Part shown: piece after piece, positions 1-6,387 of the stretch
How the letters are laid out: every line of letters begins with the position of its first letter
Position numbering within the stretch: position 1 is the first letter of the stretch
Assembly (NCBI GenBank): GCA_007125875.1
Contig: SLCI01000186.1
Span: 1 to 8,841, forward strand
Length of the DNA: 8,841 bases
Origin: Kiritimatiellia bacterium
GTDB taxonomy: Bacteria > Verrucomicrobiota > Kiritimatiellia > SLAD01
Direction: 5' to 3'
The notes under the pieces: generated by a model
What the model was told of the DNA's origin: nothing
The model's input: only the letters and a program-made list of their open reading frames with translations
Database searches by the model: none
Made by a program: the position numbers and the translations under genes

Positions 1-296
1 CTGCGCGCAGTACCGGATACTGTTGCATTCTCAATCCACTGATCGTCTTCAATGGATACAATCGAGAACTGAAAACCACGACCGGCTTCGGTTAAAGAAT
101 TCATACCCCACGTGTCGCCAGCAGTAGATGTGTTAGCGGCACCGCCAACCAAGGAGAGATCAGAAACTTCCACACCGGTCCCTGCCTCGTTAGCTACCGT
201 ACCATCGTTCTCCTCCGTCCAAGAGGCGAGTAAATCGGCGTTAGCTACTCCAGCCATCAACGCGACTCCCATACTTAGTGCAATTAGTTTCTTCAT
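1..296 (-). CDS. Secreted protein of unknown function, N-terminal part (runs off left edge)
   Basis: The frame is open from an ATG at 296 down to base 1, giving 98 residues with no stop, so the C-terminus lies outside the window. A purine-rich site (AAGGGAG on the minus strand) precedes the ATG at good spacing. Residues 1-20 form a typical Sec signal peptide: MKK, then a hydrophobic stretch, then ANA before D21. The mature part begins DLLASW and is rich in Thr, Ser, Gly, Asn and acidic residues with few Lys, as in exported beta-rich proteins. A similar start is common in PEP-CTERM-type surface proteins of Verrucomicrobiota and relatives (family knowledge from memory), but the sorting signal that would prove this would be beyond the edge. 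No enzymatic motif is visible. It is divergent from the pnt operon and has its own strong-looking promoter. The gene call is fairly sure; the function is unknown. Confidence 0.75.
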   Translation of the reverse strand, partial: MKKLIALSMGVALMAGVANADLLASWTEENDGTVANEAGTGVEVSDLSLVGGAANTSTAGDTWGMNSLTEAGRGFQFSIVSIEDDQWIENATVSGTAR

Positions 297-357
297 CGCT
301 TTTCTCCCTTCGGTTTACAGCACTCTTTTAGAATGCGCTCTTCTAGATTCACTACAA

Positions 358-385
358 ATAATAAACACCTGGCATGTGAGGTCAA
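358..385 (-). promoter_or_regulatory. Sigma70-like promoter for the secreted-protein gene
   Basis: On the minus strand, TTGACC (380-385) and TATTAT (358-363) are separated by 16 bases. Each hexamer matches the sigma70 consensus at 5 of 6 positions. Transcription would start near 351 and leave a leader of about 55 bases before the ATG at 296. The leader contains the AAGGGAG ribosome site and no obvious terminator or riboswitch fold. Confidence 0.6.
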
Positions 386-481
386 TACTATTCGCAGAAT
401 ATTTCTACTTCTTTCGCGATGACTGTTACACCCCGTCCGCGTAATCTGTTGCCTGCAAATCTTTCCAATCGAAACCCACAC
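386..481. other. Spacer between two divergent promoters
   Basis: About 96 bases lie between the two outward-facing -35 elements. I see no convincing gene, hairpin or long palindrome here. The short frames that cross it lack ribosome sites and have no recognisable composition. It could hold operator sites for either neighbour, but nothing in the sequence identifies one. Confidence 0.4.
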
Positions 482-509
482 TTGACCACCTGCCCCAGTT
501 GGCTAGACT
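482..509 (+). promoter_or_regulatory. Sigma70-like promoter for the pnt operon
   Basis: TTGACC (482-487) and TAGACT (504-509) are separated by 16 bases, matching the consensus at 5 of 6 and 4 of 6 positions. Transcription would start near 515-517. That gives a leader of about 33 bases to the ATG at 549 but only about 9 bases to the ATG at 525, which supports the downstream start for pntAA. Confidence 0.55.
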
Positions 510-537
510 CACCTGTTAAATTAAATGTCTGACGAAT

Positions 538-545
538 GGAAGGGA
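538..545 (+). promoter_or_regulatory. Ribosome binding site that decides the pntAA start
   Basis: GGAAGGGA lies just upstream of the ATG at 549. The core GGAAGG has a 5-base spacer. The other in-frame ATG at 525 has only an AT-rich stretch (GTTAAATTAA) before it and no Shine-Dalgarno match. The 549 start also yields MQIFIPKE, the usual type of N-terminus for this family. Confidence 0.6.
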
Positions 546-548
546 CCT

Positions 549-1700
549 ATGCAAATTTTCATACCGAAAGAGACGCATCCCGATGAAAAGCGAGTACCAC
601 TGGTTCCCGCTGGCGCGGATCGCTTAGTTAAGGCTGGTGCATCTATCGCGATTGAGTCTGGGCTTGGAGCTTCAATTGGCCTAAGTGATGAAGCCTATAC
701 GAAGGTCGGCGTCACAATTGCTTCAGATCGTGCCAGCGCACTTTCGGAAGCGGACTTAGTCCTGCGCTTGCGGAAGCCCGCATCCGAAGATGTCCGCCAA
801 ATGAAGCGCGGTGCGATCCTGATCAGCTACCTGGATCCATTCAATGAACGGCCGCTGATCGACACGATTTCCGTAGCGGGTGTCCAAGCGATCAGCATGG
901 AGATGATTCCCCGCACGACGATTGCCCAAAAAATGGACGCCCTAAGTTCACAGGCCAATCTGGCGGGCTACATTGCCGTTATACTGGCGGCATCGCATGC
1001 GCCCAAGATTCTGCCGATGATGATGACTCCGGCCGGCACCATTTCGCCGTCGCGCGTTTTCGTGATCGGTGCCGGCGTGGCCGGACTACAAGCCATCGCA
1101 ACCGCCAAGCGCTTAGGCGCGCGGGTTGAGGCGTTTGATACGCGTCCGGTCGTGGAAGAGCAGGTTGCTTCGTTGGGCGCGAAGTTCGTTAAAGTTGATC
1201 TCGGTGATACCGGCCAGACCAAAGACGGTTACGCCCGCGAATTGACCGAGGAGCAACTGGCGAAGCAGCGAGAAGCCATGGCCAAGGCCTGTGCCAATGC
1301 CGACGTTGTAATCACCACCGCACAAGTCTTTGGCCGTAAAGCACCCGTGATCATCACCGAGGCCATGATCGAACGCATGAAGCCCGGCAGTGTGATTCTC
1401 GATATGGCAGTGGAAACGGGCGGAAATGTTGAAGGCTCTAAAGTGGACGAGGTGGTTGATAAGAATGGCGTCAAGATACTTGGCTTCAGCAATCTTCCCG
1501 GTCGCGTCCCTGAACATGCCTCGCAAATGTATTCCAGCAATCTGATCAACCTGCTGGAGCACTTCTGGAATAAAGACGAAAAGCGGTTTGAGCTAAAACG
1601 GGAAGACGAAATTATTGAGGGTGCATTGGTCACCTTTGATGGAGCCATCGTAAACAAGATATTGCGTAAGGCTTGGCAGCTCGATACGGAGGAATCATGA
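549..1700 (+). CDS. pntA: NAD(P) transhydrogenase subunit alpha part 1 (PntAA, NAD(H)-binding domain I)
   Basis: This is the peripheral cytoplasmic domain I of the proton-translocating transhydrogenase. It binds NAD(H) and passes hydride to NADP+ bound on PntB. The product is 383 residues, a normal length for the separate alpha-1 subunit. It opens with MQIFIPKE and carries the alanine dehydrogenase/PNT signature IPRTTIAQKMDALSSQ. In that stretch R122, Q127, D130 and S133 match the catalytic Arg, Gln, Asp and Ser known from the Rhodospirillum rubrum domain I (R127, Q132, D135, S138). The second Arg usual in this loop is Ile here. The Rossmann dinucleotide motif GAGVAG is at residues 174-179, followed by an acidic residue in VEAFDTRP. 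There is no membrane segment, as expected for the split form. The stop overlaps the pntAB start in an ATGA, so translation is probably coupled. An ATG eight codons upstream (525) is possible but lacks a ribosome site. Confidence 0.95.
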   Translation: MQIFIPKETHPDEKRVPLVPAGADRLVKAGASIAIESGLGASIGLSDEAYTKVGVTIASDRASALSEADLVLRLRKPASEDVRQMKRGAILISYLDPFNERPLIDTISVAGVQAISMEMIPRTTIAQKMDALSSQANLAGYIAVILAASHAPKILPMMMTPAGTISPSRVFVIGAGVAGLQAIATAKRLGARVEAFDTRPVVEEQVASLGAKFVKVDLGDTGQTKDGYARELTEEQLAKQREAMAKACANADVVITTAQVFGRKAPVIITEAMIERMKPGSVILDMAVETGGNVEGSKVDEVVDKNGVKILGFSNLPGRVPEHASQMYSSNLINLLEHFWNKDEKRFELKREDEIIEGALVTFDGAIVNKILRKAWQLDTEES

Positions 1701-2581
1701 GACATTTATCGTTAATTTTGTTCGTGGCCACGTTCGCTGCGGCAATCGGACTGGTCGTGCCCGCAGAGGCCGAGACCAAACGGCAACCGGTTGAACATCA
1801 TATCTTTTTGCATCTGGTCGAGCCTGCGGATGGCGATACAGTTCGTATCATCGTCAAGGATCGTGACGGAGACGCTGTGATTGCCCCCGTCGATATTGGG
1901 CAAGAAGCGCCTGGCGAAGAGCTCGCAGTCACAGAGCCTGCCGATGTCGTGAATGATCCCAGTGATGCCGATCTTGGTGCCGTCTCAGAAGATGCCGACA
2001 CAGAATCGGAAACGGCACTGGAGATCGAAGAAACGGAATTAGACATGCTGCTGACCGAACTGGAAGAAACGAAGCAAACAGAGGAACCCGAGCAAGGGAT
2101 CGATCTTGTGGTTCCGACAGCTGAAGAACTTGTGGCCGATGTGCCTGAGGAAGCAATCACTACCACGCATGATGAAGATAAAGGCGATGAGTCCGAGCCG
2201 GATATGGTGGCATCGGCCCCACCCTACCCGAAAGAGTCAGCGCCGAAGGTCGTGGCTGAAGAGGAAGGCGAGGCAAGCACTGCTCGCCCGCCTATGGGCT
2301 TATTGCTGTTCATCTTCGTGCTGGCGATCTTCTTGGGCTTCGAGCTCATCTCAAAAGTGCCCTCGCAGCTACATACCCCGCTGATGTCCGGTTCCAATGC
2401 CATATCGGGCATCACGATCGTGGGCGCGCTGGCTGCCGCTGGTTTGGGAATTGGTGGAGCATTTGGCACCCTATTAGGAACGCTGGCTGTTACTTTTGCC
2501 ACGATCAATGTGGTAGGTGGATATTTAGTTACGAATCGCATGCTAGGCATGTTCAAGAAGAAGGACGGAGGGGCACAGTAA
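1697..2581 (+). CDS. pntAB: NAD(P) transhydrogenase subunit alpha part 2 (PntAB) with signal peptide and long acidic extension
   Basis: The C-terminal ~95 of 294 residues are a clear PntAB. Three membrane segments lie at about 201-218, 235-252 and 257-278, with the conserved LHTPLM (225-230), NAISGI and INVVGGYLVTNRML (270-283). This subunit forms part of the proton channel with PntB. Family members are usually only about 100 residues long. Here residues 1-25 look like a Sec signal peptide (basic MRH, hydrophobic 5-22, AEA before E26). Residues 26-199 are a hydrophilic, mostly low-complexity stretch that I count as 51 Asp/Glu and about 10 Lys/Arg. Residues 31-65 (EHHIFLHL, DTVRIIVKD) look more ordered. 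The start overlaps the pntAA stop (ATGA) with ACGGAGGA just upstream. An internal ATG at 2294 would give an ordinary PntAB but has no convincing ribosome site. I infer that the extension sits in the periplasm; it resembles no domain I know. Confidence 0.93.
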   Translation: MRHLSLILFVATFAAAIGLVVPAEAETKRQPVEHHIFLHLVEPADGDTVRIIVKDRDGDAVIAPVDIGQEAPGEELAVTEPADVVNDPSDADLGAVSEDADTESETALEIEETELDMLLTELEETKQTEEPEQGIDLVVPTAEELVADVPEEAITTTHDEDKGDESEPDMVASAPPYPKESAPKVVAEEEGEASTARPPMGLLLFIFVLAIFLGFELISKVPSQLHTPLMSGSNAISGITIVGALAAAGLGIGGAFGTLLGTLAVTFATINVVGGYLVTNRMLGMFKKKDGGAQ

Positions 2582-2582
2582 T

Positions 2583-3947
2583 ATGAGTGCATTGATCAAC
2601 TTCAGTTACATTGTCGCTGCCATCCTATTCATCTTCGGTCTGAAGATGCTGAGCTCTGCGGATACCGCCCGTCGAGGGAATATGGTGTCCGCAACGGGCA
2701 TGCTGATTGCCATCCTTGCTACGTTGCTTTCAGAGGGCATGAGCTACCACTGGATTCTCGTAGGCTTACTCGTTGGCGGCTCAATTGGCGCATTTGCGGC
2801 CAAAACGGTGAAGATGACGTCCATGCCGGAAATGGTGGCGCTGTTTAATGGTTTCGGTGGTATCGCCAGCTTGCTGGTCGGTTGGGCCGAATTCCATGCC
2901 CATCGCGGCAGCGCAACATTCACGCTGGTCGCCATCGCGCTGGCCGTGCTGATCGGCGGCATCACCTTTTCCGGCAGCTTGATCGCTTATGCCAAGTTGG
3001 CTGAAAAAATGGATGGCAAACCGCTGCTTTTCTCGGGGCAGCAAGTGGTTAACGCAGGATTACTGGCCGCCGCCGTCCTTTTCATCATCTTGTTCGCTGC
3101 CTCAGGCAATGCTTACGGTATACTGATCGCCCTAATCTTTTTGGCGCTGGCATTGGGCGTGCTCGCTGTCATTCCGATTGGTGGTGCCGATATGCCGGTT
3201 GTGATCGCGTTGCTCAACAGCTATTCCGGCTTGGCGGCTTGTGCCGCTGGCTTCGTGATCCTGAACAACGTGCTGATTGTTGCCGGTGCGTTGGTCGGTG
3301 CAAGCGGGCTAATTCTTACCACGATTATGTGCAAGGCCATGAACCGCTCATTGGCGAATGTGCTTTTCAGTGGTTTTGGCTCTGCGCAAAGCGGTGCAAC
3401 TGCAGGCTACCAAGGCGAAGCCCGTCCTGTGAGTGTGGATGATGCCTATTACATTCTTGAGGCCGCACGCTCCGTCGTATTTGTGCCGGGCTACGGCATG
3501 GCGGTTGCCCAAGCCCAACACGTTGTTCGTGAACTGGGCGAATTGCTTGAGGCGAATGGTGCCGAAGTAAAATATGCGATCCATCCGGTGGCCGGCCGCA
3601 TGCCCGGGCACATGAATGTTTTGCTCGCTGAGGCCAGCGTGCCCTACGAGCAATTAGTCGTACCGGAAGATGTGAACCCCATCATGTCCACAGTCGATGT
3701 GGCCATCGTGATTGGAGCCAATGACGTCGTAAATCCAGCTGCGCGTGAAGACGAGAATAGTCCTTTGTGGGGCATGCCGATCATTAATGTCGACCACGCC
3801 CGCACCTGCATTGTTTGCAAGCGGAGCCTGAATCCGGGCTTTGCTGGTGTGGATAATCCGCTGTTCTTCAAGGAAAACAATCGCATGCTGTTTGGCGATG
3901 CGAAGAAAAGCTTCCAGGGCTTGGTCGCCGCCTTTAAGGACGGCTAA
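2583..3947 (+). CDS. pntB: NAD(P) transhydrogenase subunit beta (PntB)
   Basis: This is the beta subunit, with a membrane domain II (about 1-255, eight or nine helices) and a cytoplasmic NADP(H)-binding domain III (about 285-454). At 454 residues it has the usual length. Membrane landmarks include MPEMVALFNGFGG (81-93), GGADMPVV (200-207) and LNSYSG (211-216). Domain III has the NADP fold motif VPGYGMAVAQAQ (301-312), HPVAGRMPGHMNVLLAEA (334-351), IGANDVVNPAA (377-387), KRS (413-415) and NPLFFKENNRMLFGDAKKS. Several positions differ from E. coli PntB as I recall it: N89 replaces the channel His91, F420 replaces Tyr431, and the usual VWKA plus hydrophobic strand reads VDHARTCIVC, with a CxxC at 409-412. 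The gene starts 1 base after the pntAB stop, with GGAGGGG (2567-2573) as ribosome site, so the three pnt genes form one operon. Confidence 0.97.
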   Translation: MSALINFSYIVAAILFIFGLKMLSSADTARRGNMVSATGMLIAILATLLSEGMSYHWILVGLLVGGSIGAFAAKTVKMTSMPEMVALFNGFGGIASLLVGWAEFHAHRGSATFTLVAIALAVLIGGITFSGSLIAYAKLAEKMDGKPLLFSGQQVVNAGLLAAAVLFIILFAASGNAYGILIALIFLALALGVLAVIPIGGADMPVVIALLNSYSGLAACAAGFVILNNVLIVAGALVGASGLILTTIMCKAMNRSLANVLFSGFGSAQSGATAGYQGEARPVSVDDAYYILEAARSVVFVPGYGMAVAQAQHVVRELGELLEANGAEVKYAIHPVAGRMPGHMNVLLAEASVPYEQLVVPEDVNPIMSTVDVAIVIGANDVVNPAAREDENSPLWGMPIINVDHARTCIVCKRSLNPGFAGVDNPLFFKENNRMLFGDAKKSFQGLVAAFKDG

Positions 3948-3948
3948 A

Positions 3949-5376
3949 TCACTTGATATATGCATCGAAGTCAGCCGGACGGATTTTTTCGTCCGGCTGA
4001 TTTCGTATAGTCTCAGGCCAGTGATACCAGCGTACCGGGATCTTGTAGGCTGGTAAATGCTGGCGCAGAAACGATTCATACTGTTCAAAAGATCCTTGGC
4101 CGTCATCGTCAACGAAAGCGACAGGACGCTCGCCGTATGTCGCGTCCGTGATCGGACGAACAACCGCTTGATGCACCTGTGGCAATGCGGCCAGACGTTG
4201 TTCGATCTCCTCCGGGTGAATGTTCTCCCCACCCGAAATAAACATCCGATCCTTACGCCCACGCACAGTCAAATAGCCCTGCTCATCCAAACTGCCGACA
4301 TCTCCGGTGGCATACCAACCGTCTTCATCAAACGGTTGCTCTAATCGCTCCGCCTCTACATATCCCTGAAAACGCGTGGCACCGCGGACAAGAATTTCGC
4401 CGTCCGCTGCGATCTTGATTTCGCGCTGGCGCACCACGCAACCAGAAGAATGTAATCGTTCAACGGGATCGAACGGCTTGGAGGCCGCAACCAACGAGCT
4501 CATTTCGGTCAGTCCATACGTCCGAAGCACCGGCCATTTTGCAGCTCGCGCCTGATCGACCAGCTCCTGTGGTGCCGGTGCTCCCCCTAATAAGACCACC
4601 TTCAGTCGTTTAACATTTTCGGCAGGGAGATTGGCATCCAGTAGTCGTTGCAACTGTGTTGGAACGACAGATAAATGCGTGGCGGGAAATTTGGGCATCG
4701 CTTCTTCTAATCGCTGACCAAACGTGGGGATCCCCATGGCCGCACCCGTTTGCATACAGCGAAAGAGGATACCTAGCCCGCCAACGTGATACAGCGGCAA
4801 CGAAAGTAACCAGCAAGAATCAGAGCGCAGTTGAAGATGCAAGTTCGCACCATACGCGCTGTAGTAAAGGTTACCATAGCTTAGTTGAGCGGCCTTCGGC
4901 TGACCACTGCTACCGGATGTAAAGATGATCGCCGCAGGCTGATTCAGATCGATTTGAAATTCGTCGTCACCTTGTCCTGTGGTCAATTCACGCGAAACCA
5001 ATCCATCGGGGTCCAAACAGGTCATGTCAGTCAGTACCTGTTGGCTCTCAGCGCTAACACGAGCAATCAGCTGATGCGCTCCAATCAATCGCATTTGCTG
5101 GTTCACCGCATGAACAGGCAAGCGCGTGTTTAGCGGACAGGCCACGGCACCTACACGCATCAGTGCCATAATCAGCGTGGCGCTCGCCCATCCGCTTTCC
5201 ATATAGAGTGCAACGCGTTGTTTCGGCTGAATACCGGCTTCGCGCAATAGGCGAGCCGTGGCCGAGACCATCAGGTCCCATTCTCCGTAACAAATACGGA
5301 CATCTTCGGCGAGAAATGCAGGACGATTACGAGAGATGCGACCGGCCTCGTGGACCATACAAGAGAGCGCAGGCAT
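3949..5376 (-). CDS. menE: o-Succinylbenzoate--CoA ligase (MenE)
   Basis: This adenylate-forming cytoplasmic ligase activates o-succinylbenzoate with ATP and CoA to OSB-CoA, the substrate of MenB in menaquinone synthesis. The 475-residue length suits the family. Visible ANL motifs, in order, are the phosphate loop TSGSSGQPK (153-161), LGGAP (263-267), YGLTE (287-291), the hinge Asp region TGDVG (357-361) and GGENIHPEEIE (382-392). Near the C-terminus, DEKIRP supplies the likely catalytic lysine K464; the common SGK is DEK here. The start at 5376 follows the menC stop after 6 bases with a weak GTGGG upstream, so it probably relies on coupling from menC. A later ATG at 5358 has no better site. 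The gene is last in menA-menC-menE and converges on pntB with a single base between stops. The menC neighbour makes assignment as MenE firmer than for a generic acyl-CoA synthetase. Confidence 0.93.
   Translation of the reverse strand: MPALSCMVHEAGRISRNRPAFLAEDVRICYGEWDLMVSATARLLREAGIQPKQRVALYMESGWASATLIMALMRVGAVACPLNTRLPVHAVNQQMRLIGAHQLIARVSAESQQVLTDMTCLDPDGLVSRELTTGQGDDEFQIDLNQPAAIIFTSGSSGQPKAAQLSYGNLYYSAYGANLHLQLRSDSCWLLSLPLYHVGGLGILFRCMQTGAAMGIPTFGQRLEEAMPKFPATHLSVVPTQLQRLLDANLPAENVKRLKVVLLGGAPAPQELVDQARAAKWPVLRTYGLTEMSSLVAASKPFDPVERLHSSGCVVRQREIKIAADGEILVRGATRFQGYVEAERLEQPFDEDGWYATGDVGSLDEQGYLTVRGRKDRMFISGGENIHPEEIEQRLAALPQVHQAVVRPITDATYGERPVAFVDDDGQGSFEQYESFLRQHLPAYKIPVRWYHWPETIRNQPDEKIRPADFDAYIK
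3971..4000 (+). terminator. Candidate terminator hairpin for the pnt operon, inside menE
   Basis: A perfect 11-bp inverted repeat (3971-3981 and 3990-4000, CAGCCGGACG core) encloses an 8-base loop GATTTTTT. It begins 24 bases after the pntB stop and is GC-rich. On the plus strand it is followed only by TTTCGTATAG, a weak T tract, so it may stop transcription imperfectly or act together with Rho. On the minus strand it lies within menE codons before the stop, so a role there would be premature termination and is less likely. Confidence 0.5.
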
Positions 5377-5382
5377 TGCGTC

Positions 5383-6387
5383 TTAGCCCACAGAAACGCT
5401 GTATTGTTGCCAGTCCAATTGATCGGCAGAAAGACAGCCGTCTTTGAACTGCAAGCGGGGCGACAAGACATCATCGCTCAACCAGCGATAGGTATCCAAA
5501 CCGACGGCTGTCTCAGGATCGCATACGGCTGTGGCAAAGCGCGCCAAGCTTAACGTGCCCACGCCCGACTCCATCAACGCACTCACCACGGGATAGGCCC
5601 CGATATCTCGAGCCGCCTCGGCATAGGTGGCACATCGCACCAAGCCCCCCATCAAAGTGGGCTTAAGCACTACAGCACGAATACCGGCGTAAGCATGCAA
5701 AGCGGCCGGCTCGAGCGAACGGATAGACTCATCCAACGCAACAGGCACTCCAGTTCGCTCTGACCAGGAAAGTGAATAGTGCGGATCGGCAAATGGTTCT
5801 TCCACATATTCAATGTTCATTTCGGAGAGCACATCGAGATACCGATCCGCATCCTCTTCGACCCAAGAGCGATTGGCATCTAATCGAAAGACCACATCAT
5901 CTGAAACCGCTTGATTGATCTTGTGAAGAATCTGAACTTCGGTTGCTGGAGAGCGTCGTCCGACTTTAATCTTCATGGTGCGGTAGCCTTCACGCTGCGC
6001 AACCCGAGCTTGAAGAACCATGTTGTCCGGTTCCCCGATCAACAACGCATTAATCGGAATATCGCGAGGTTTGACCTCAAGCATTTTCAGGGGGTCAGGC
6101 ATGGAATCGCCATCACGCAGATTAAAGAAGGCCATGTCCAAGCCACAACTTACGGATGGTGTTACGCGTTCCGAATCGAATAGCTCCGGATTCCACTCGG
6201 GCACTGCGGACAATTCTCCACGGCTACTCGCACCCGGTAAGGGGGCCACTTCGCCCCAGCCACGTTGACCACTTTCCGTAACTAATTCGACCAACCAGCC
6301 TTCACGTGACTCCATCCATTCGCCCGCTAAGTCGAGTGGGCAAACAAGCGGCAACGAATACGAGTGAACACTGATATTGGCTTTCAT
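5383..6387 (-). CDS. menC: o-Succinylbenzoate synthase (MenC)
   Basis: MenC dehydrates SHCHC (2-succinyl-6-hydroxy-2,4-cyclohexadiene-1-carboxylate) to o-succinylbenzoate, the acid that MenE then activates. It belongs to the enolase superfamily. The 334-residue product has an N-terminal capping region (about 1-105) and a barrel domain. The catalytic pattern is complete: MKIKVG with K139 and K141, metal ligands D170 (FRLDANRSW), E196 (EYVEEPF) and D219 (ALDESIRS), then K242 in LKPTLMGG. This pattern and the neighbours favour MenC over dipeptide epimerases of the same superfamily. The ATG overlaps the menA stop in an ATGA, so translation is probably coupled. Confidence 0.94.
   Translation of the reverse strand: MKANISVHSYSLPLVCPLDLAGEWMESREGWLVELVTESGQRGWGEVAPLPGASSRGELSAVPEWNPELFDSERVTPSVSCGLDMAFFNLRDGDSMPDPLKMLEVKPRDIPINALLIGEPDNMVLQARVAQREGYRTMKIKVGRRSPATEVQILHKINQAVSDDVVFRLDANRSWVEEDADRYLDVLSEMNIEYVEEPFADPHYSLSWSERTGVPVALDESIRSLEPAALHAYAGIRAVVLKPTLMGGLVRCATYAEAARDIGAYPVVSALMESGVGTLSLARFATAVCDPETAVGLDTYRWLSDDVLSPRLQFKDGCLSADQLDWQQYSVSVG

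Noticed and set aside
112..444. 110-codon plus-strand frame over the secreted-protein gene and its promoter
   Set aside because: It is antisense to the signal-peptide-bearing frame, has no ribosome site and crosses the predicted promoter.
525..548. Upstream ATG as the pntAA start
   Set aside because: No Shine-Dalgarno sequence precedes it and it would sit about nine bases from the predicted transcription start. The ATG at 549 has GGAAGGGA and a family-type N-terminus.
1798..2166. Serine-rich open frame on the minus strand, 122 codons
   Set aside because: It is the antisense shadow of the acidic pntAB extension: GA-rich codons for Asp/Glu read backwards as Ser-type codons. No ribosome site was seen and the composition has no independent sense.
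2294..2581. A separate short pntAB starting at an internal ATG
   Set aside because: The upstream frame is continuous, starts with a signal peptide and is coupled to pntAA by an ATGA overlap with a strong ribosome site. The internal ATG lacks a good site. It remains possible as a second product.
3654..4262. 202-codon minus-strand frame across the pntB/menE junction
   Set aside because: It overlaps the conserved domain III codons of pntB and the menE C-terminal domain in other frames, and its product has no recognisable motif.
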